DNA of 53,201 nt from an uncultured Clostridiaceae bacterium. Lineage in GTDB: Bacteria > Bacillota > Clostridia > TANB77 > CAG-508. Of this stretch, positions 52,646 through 53,201 are shown in pieces; position 1 is the first letter of the stretch, and each line of letters begins with the position of its first letter. Location of the stretch: assembly GCA_958402495.1 (NCBI GenBank), contig CATXTS010000001.1, positions 1 through 53,201 of the forward strand, read 5' to 3'. A model generated the notes under the pieces. The model was not told the DNA's origin and did no database searches. It saw only the letters and a list, made by a program, of their open reading frames with translations. The position numbers and the translations under genes were made by a program.

Positions 52646-53201
52646 ATGCATACACAAATATTAACTTCGAATATGGGAGCTGAATTAGTTAGTTTCAAAT
52701 TAGATGGAGAAGAAAAAATACACCAAGGACAAGATTGCATAGATAGTAATGGAAGAATATATTGGAAAAGACATTGGCCAGTTTTATTTCCGACAGTTGG
52801 AAAATCAAAGAAGAATCAAACCATTATAAATGGAAAAACTTATGAAATGCCACAACATGGTTTTGCAAGAGATATGGAATTTGAGCCAATTACCAAATTA
52901 GATAATTTTCATTCCTATGTATTAAAAAGTAATAAGAAATTAATGGACAAATTCCCTTATGAGTTTTCTTTATTTGTTACTTATAGACTAGATGAAAATA
53001 AATTAACTACTATTTACAAAGTCGTTAATGATGGGGATGTGGATATGCCTTTTGGAATAGGAGGACATCCAGCATTTCAAATTCATTTAGAAGACTTACA
53101 AAAAGGAAATTACTATTTGGAATTTGAACAAGAAGAAGATAAAATTCATTTTTTATATTTAGTAGATGGATTAGTGGGAACCGAATATGCTAAAAATATT
53201 A
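52646..53201 (+). CDS. Aldose 1-epimerase family protein, N-terminal part (3' end outside window)
   Basis: An open frame from ATG 52646 (after AAAGGAGTCG) runs to the window edge, giving 185 residues. MGAELVSFKLDGEE, the WPVLFPTVGK segment, PQHGFARDMEF with the catalytic-region histidine and IGGHPAF with the second histidine match the galactose mutarotase-like group (LacX type). It would interconvert sugar anomers in the cytoplasm. The catalytic glutamate should lie beyond the window. Confidence 0.9.
   Translation, partial: MHTQILTSNMGAELVSFKLDGEEKIHQGQDCIDSNGRIYWKRHWPVLFPTVGKSKKNQTIINGKTYEMPQHGFARDMEFEPITKLDNFHSYVLKSNKKLMDKFPYEFSLFVTYRLDENKLTTIYKVVNDGDVDMPFGIGGHPAFQIHLEDLQKGNYYLEFEQEEDKIHFLYLVDGLVGTEYAKNI

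Overview
The window is AT-rich, densely coding DNA from a low-GC Gram-positive anaerobe, most likely an endospore-forming member of the Clostridia. Support: a spoIVA gene, Bce-type antimicrobial-peptide detoxification genes, an L21 leader in front of rplU, DUF421/DUF4363 genes, intrinsic terminators after most transcription units, and strong AGGAGG ribosome binding sites.

Layout. 1-7.7 kb: end of lysS, a PemK/MazF-like plus HipA/CtkA-like kinase pair, an M50 site-2 protease, tsaD, a metallophosphoesterase, pepF, then the L21 leader with rplU-rpmA. 7.7-9.6 kb: an accessory patch with a GC-richer coiled-coil gene, two decayed TnpB-type transposase relics and a small surface protein. 9.7-18.2 kb: trpS, obgE, lexA, an mreB-type actin, a TetR regulator with an acyl-CoA ligase, and an unknown gene. 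18.3-20.3 kb (minus): a small membrane protein and a Sel1-repeat protein. 20.4-24 kb: alpha/beta hydrolase, membrane-linked MurF-like ligase and Ddl-like ligase. 24.4-28.3 kb: an endonuclease IV-like gene and three proteins sharing a HILNAEGEK domain. 28.7-29.35 kb (minus): a CAU tRNA, a tRNA-Tyr interrupted by a 229-nt group I intron, and a remnant homing-endonuclease ORF. 29.5-37.1 kb: two GT51 transglycosylase paralogues flanking an FGE-like protein and a complete BceRSAB module. 37.2-37.9 kb: a type III toxin-antitoxin locus. 38-43.4 kb: DUF1287 protein, an unknown membrane-anchored protein, spoIVA, an ABC ATPase relic and a UDP-sugar pyrophosphorylase. 43.6-49 kb: membrane proteins and asd-dapA-HD-dapB for lysine/diaminopimelate synthesis. 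49.2-53.2 kb: recG, an unknown gene and the start of an aldose 1-epimerase-like gene.

Most striking observation: recG, the endonuclease IV-like gene and the Sel1-repeat gene are each split by one extra nucleotide, and in all three the zero-frame codon at the break is CGG. Skipping its C (a +1 shift to GGN, glycine) restores the conserved protein; in recG it rebuilds the Walker A motif exactly. By manual reading of both strands, CGG is otherwise absent from the conserved genes here. The only other in-frame CGG codons lie in three atypical or poorly conserved genes: one codon near 7816, three between 18415 and 18570, and one at 38901. This pattern suggests +1 ribosomal frameshifting at a starved or unassigned CGG codon rather than random pseudogenes, although sequencing error cannot be excluded from one sequence.
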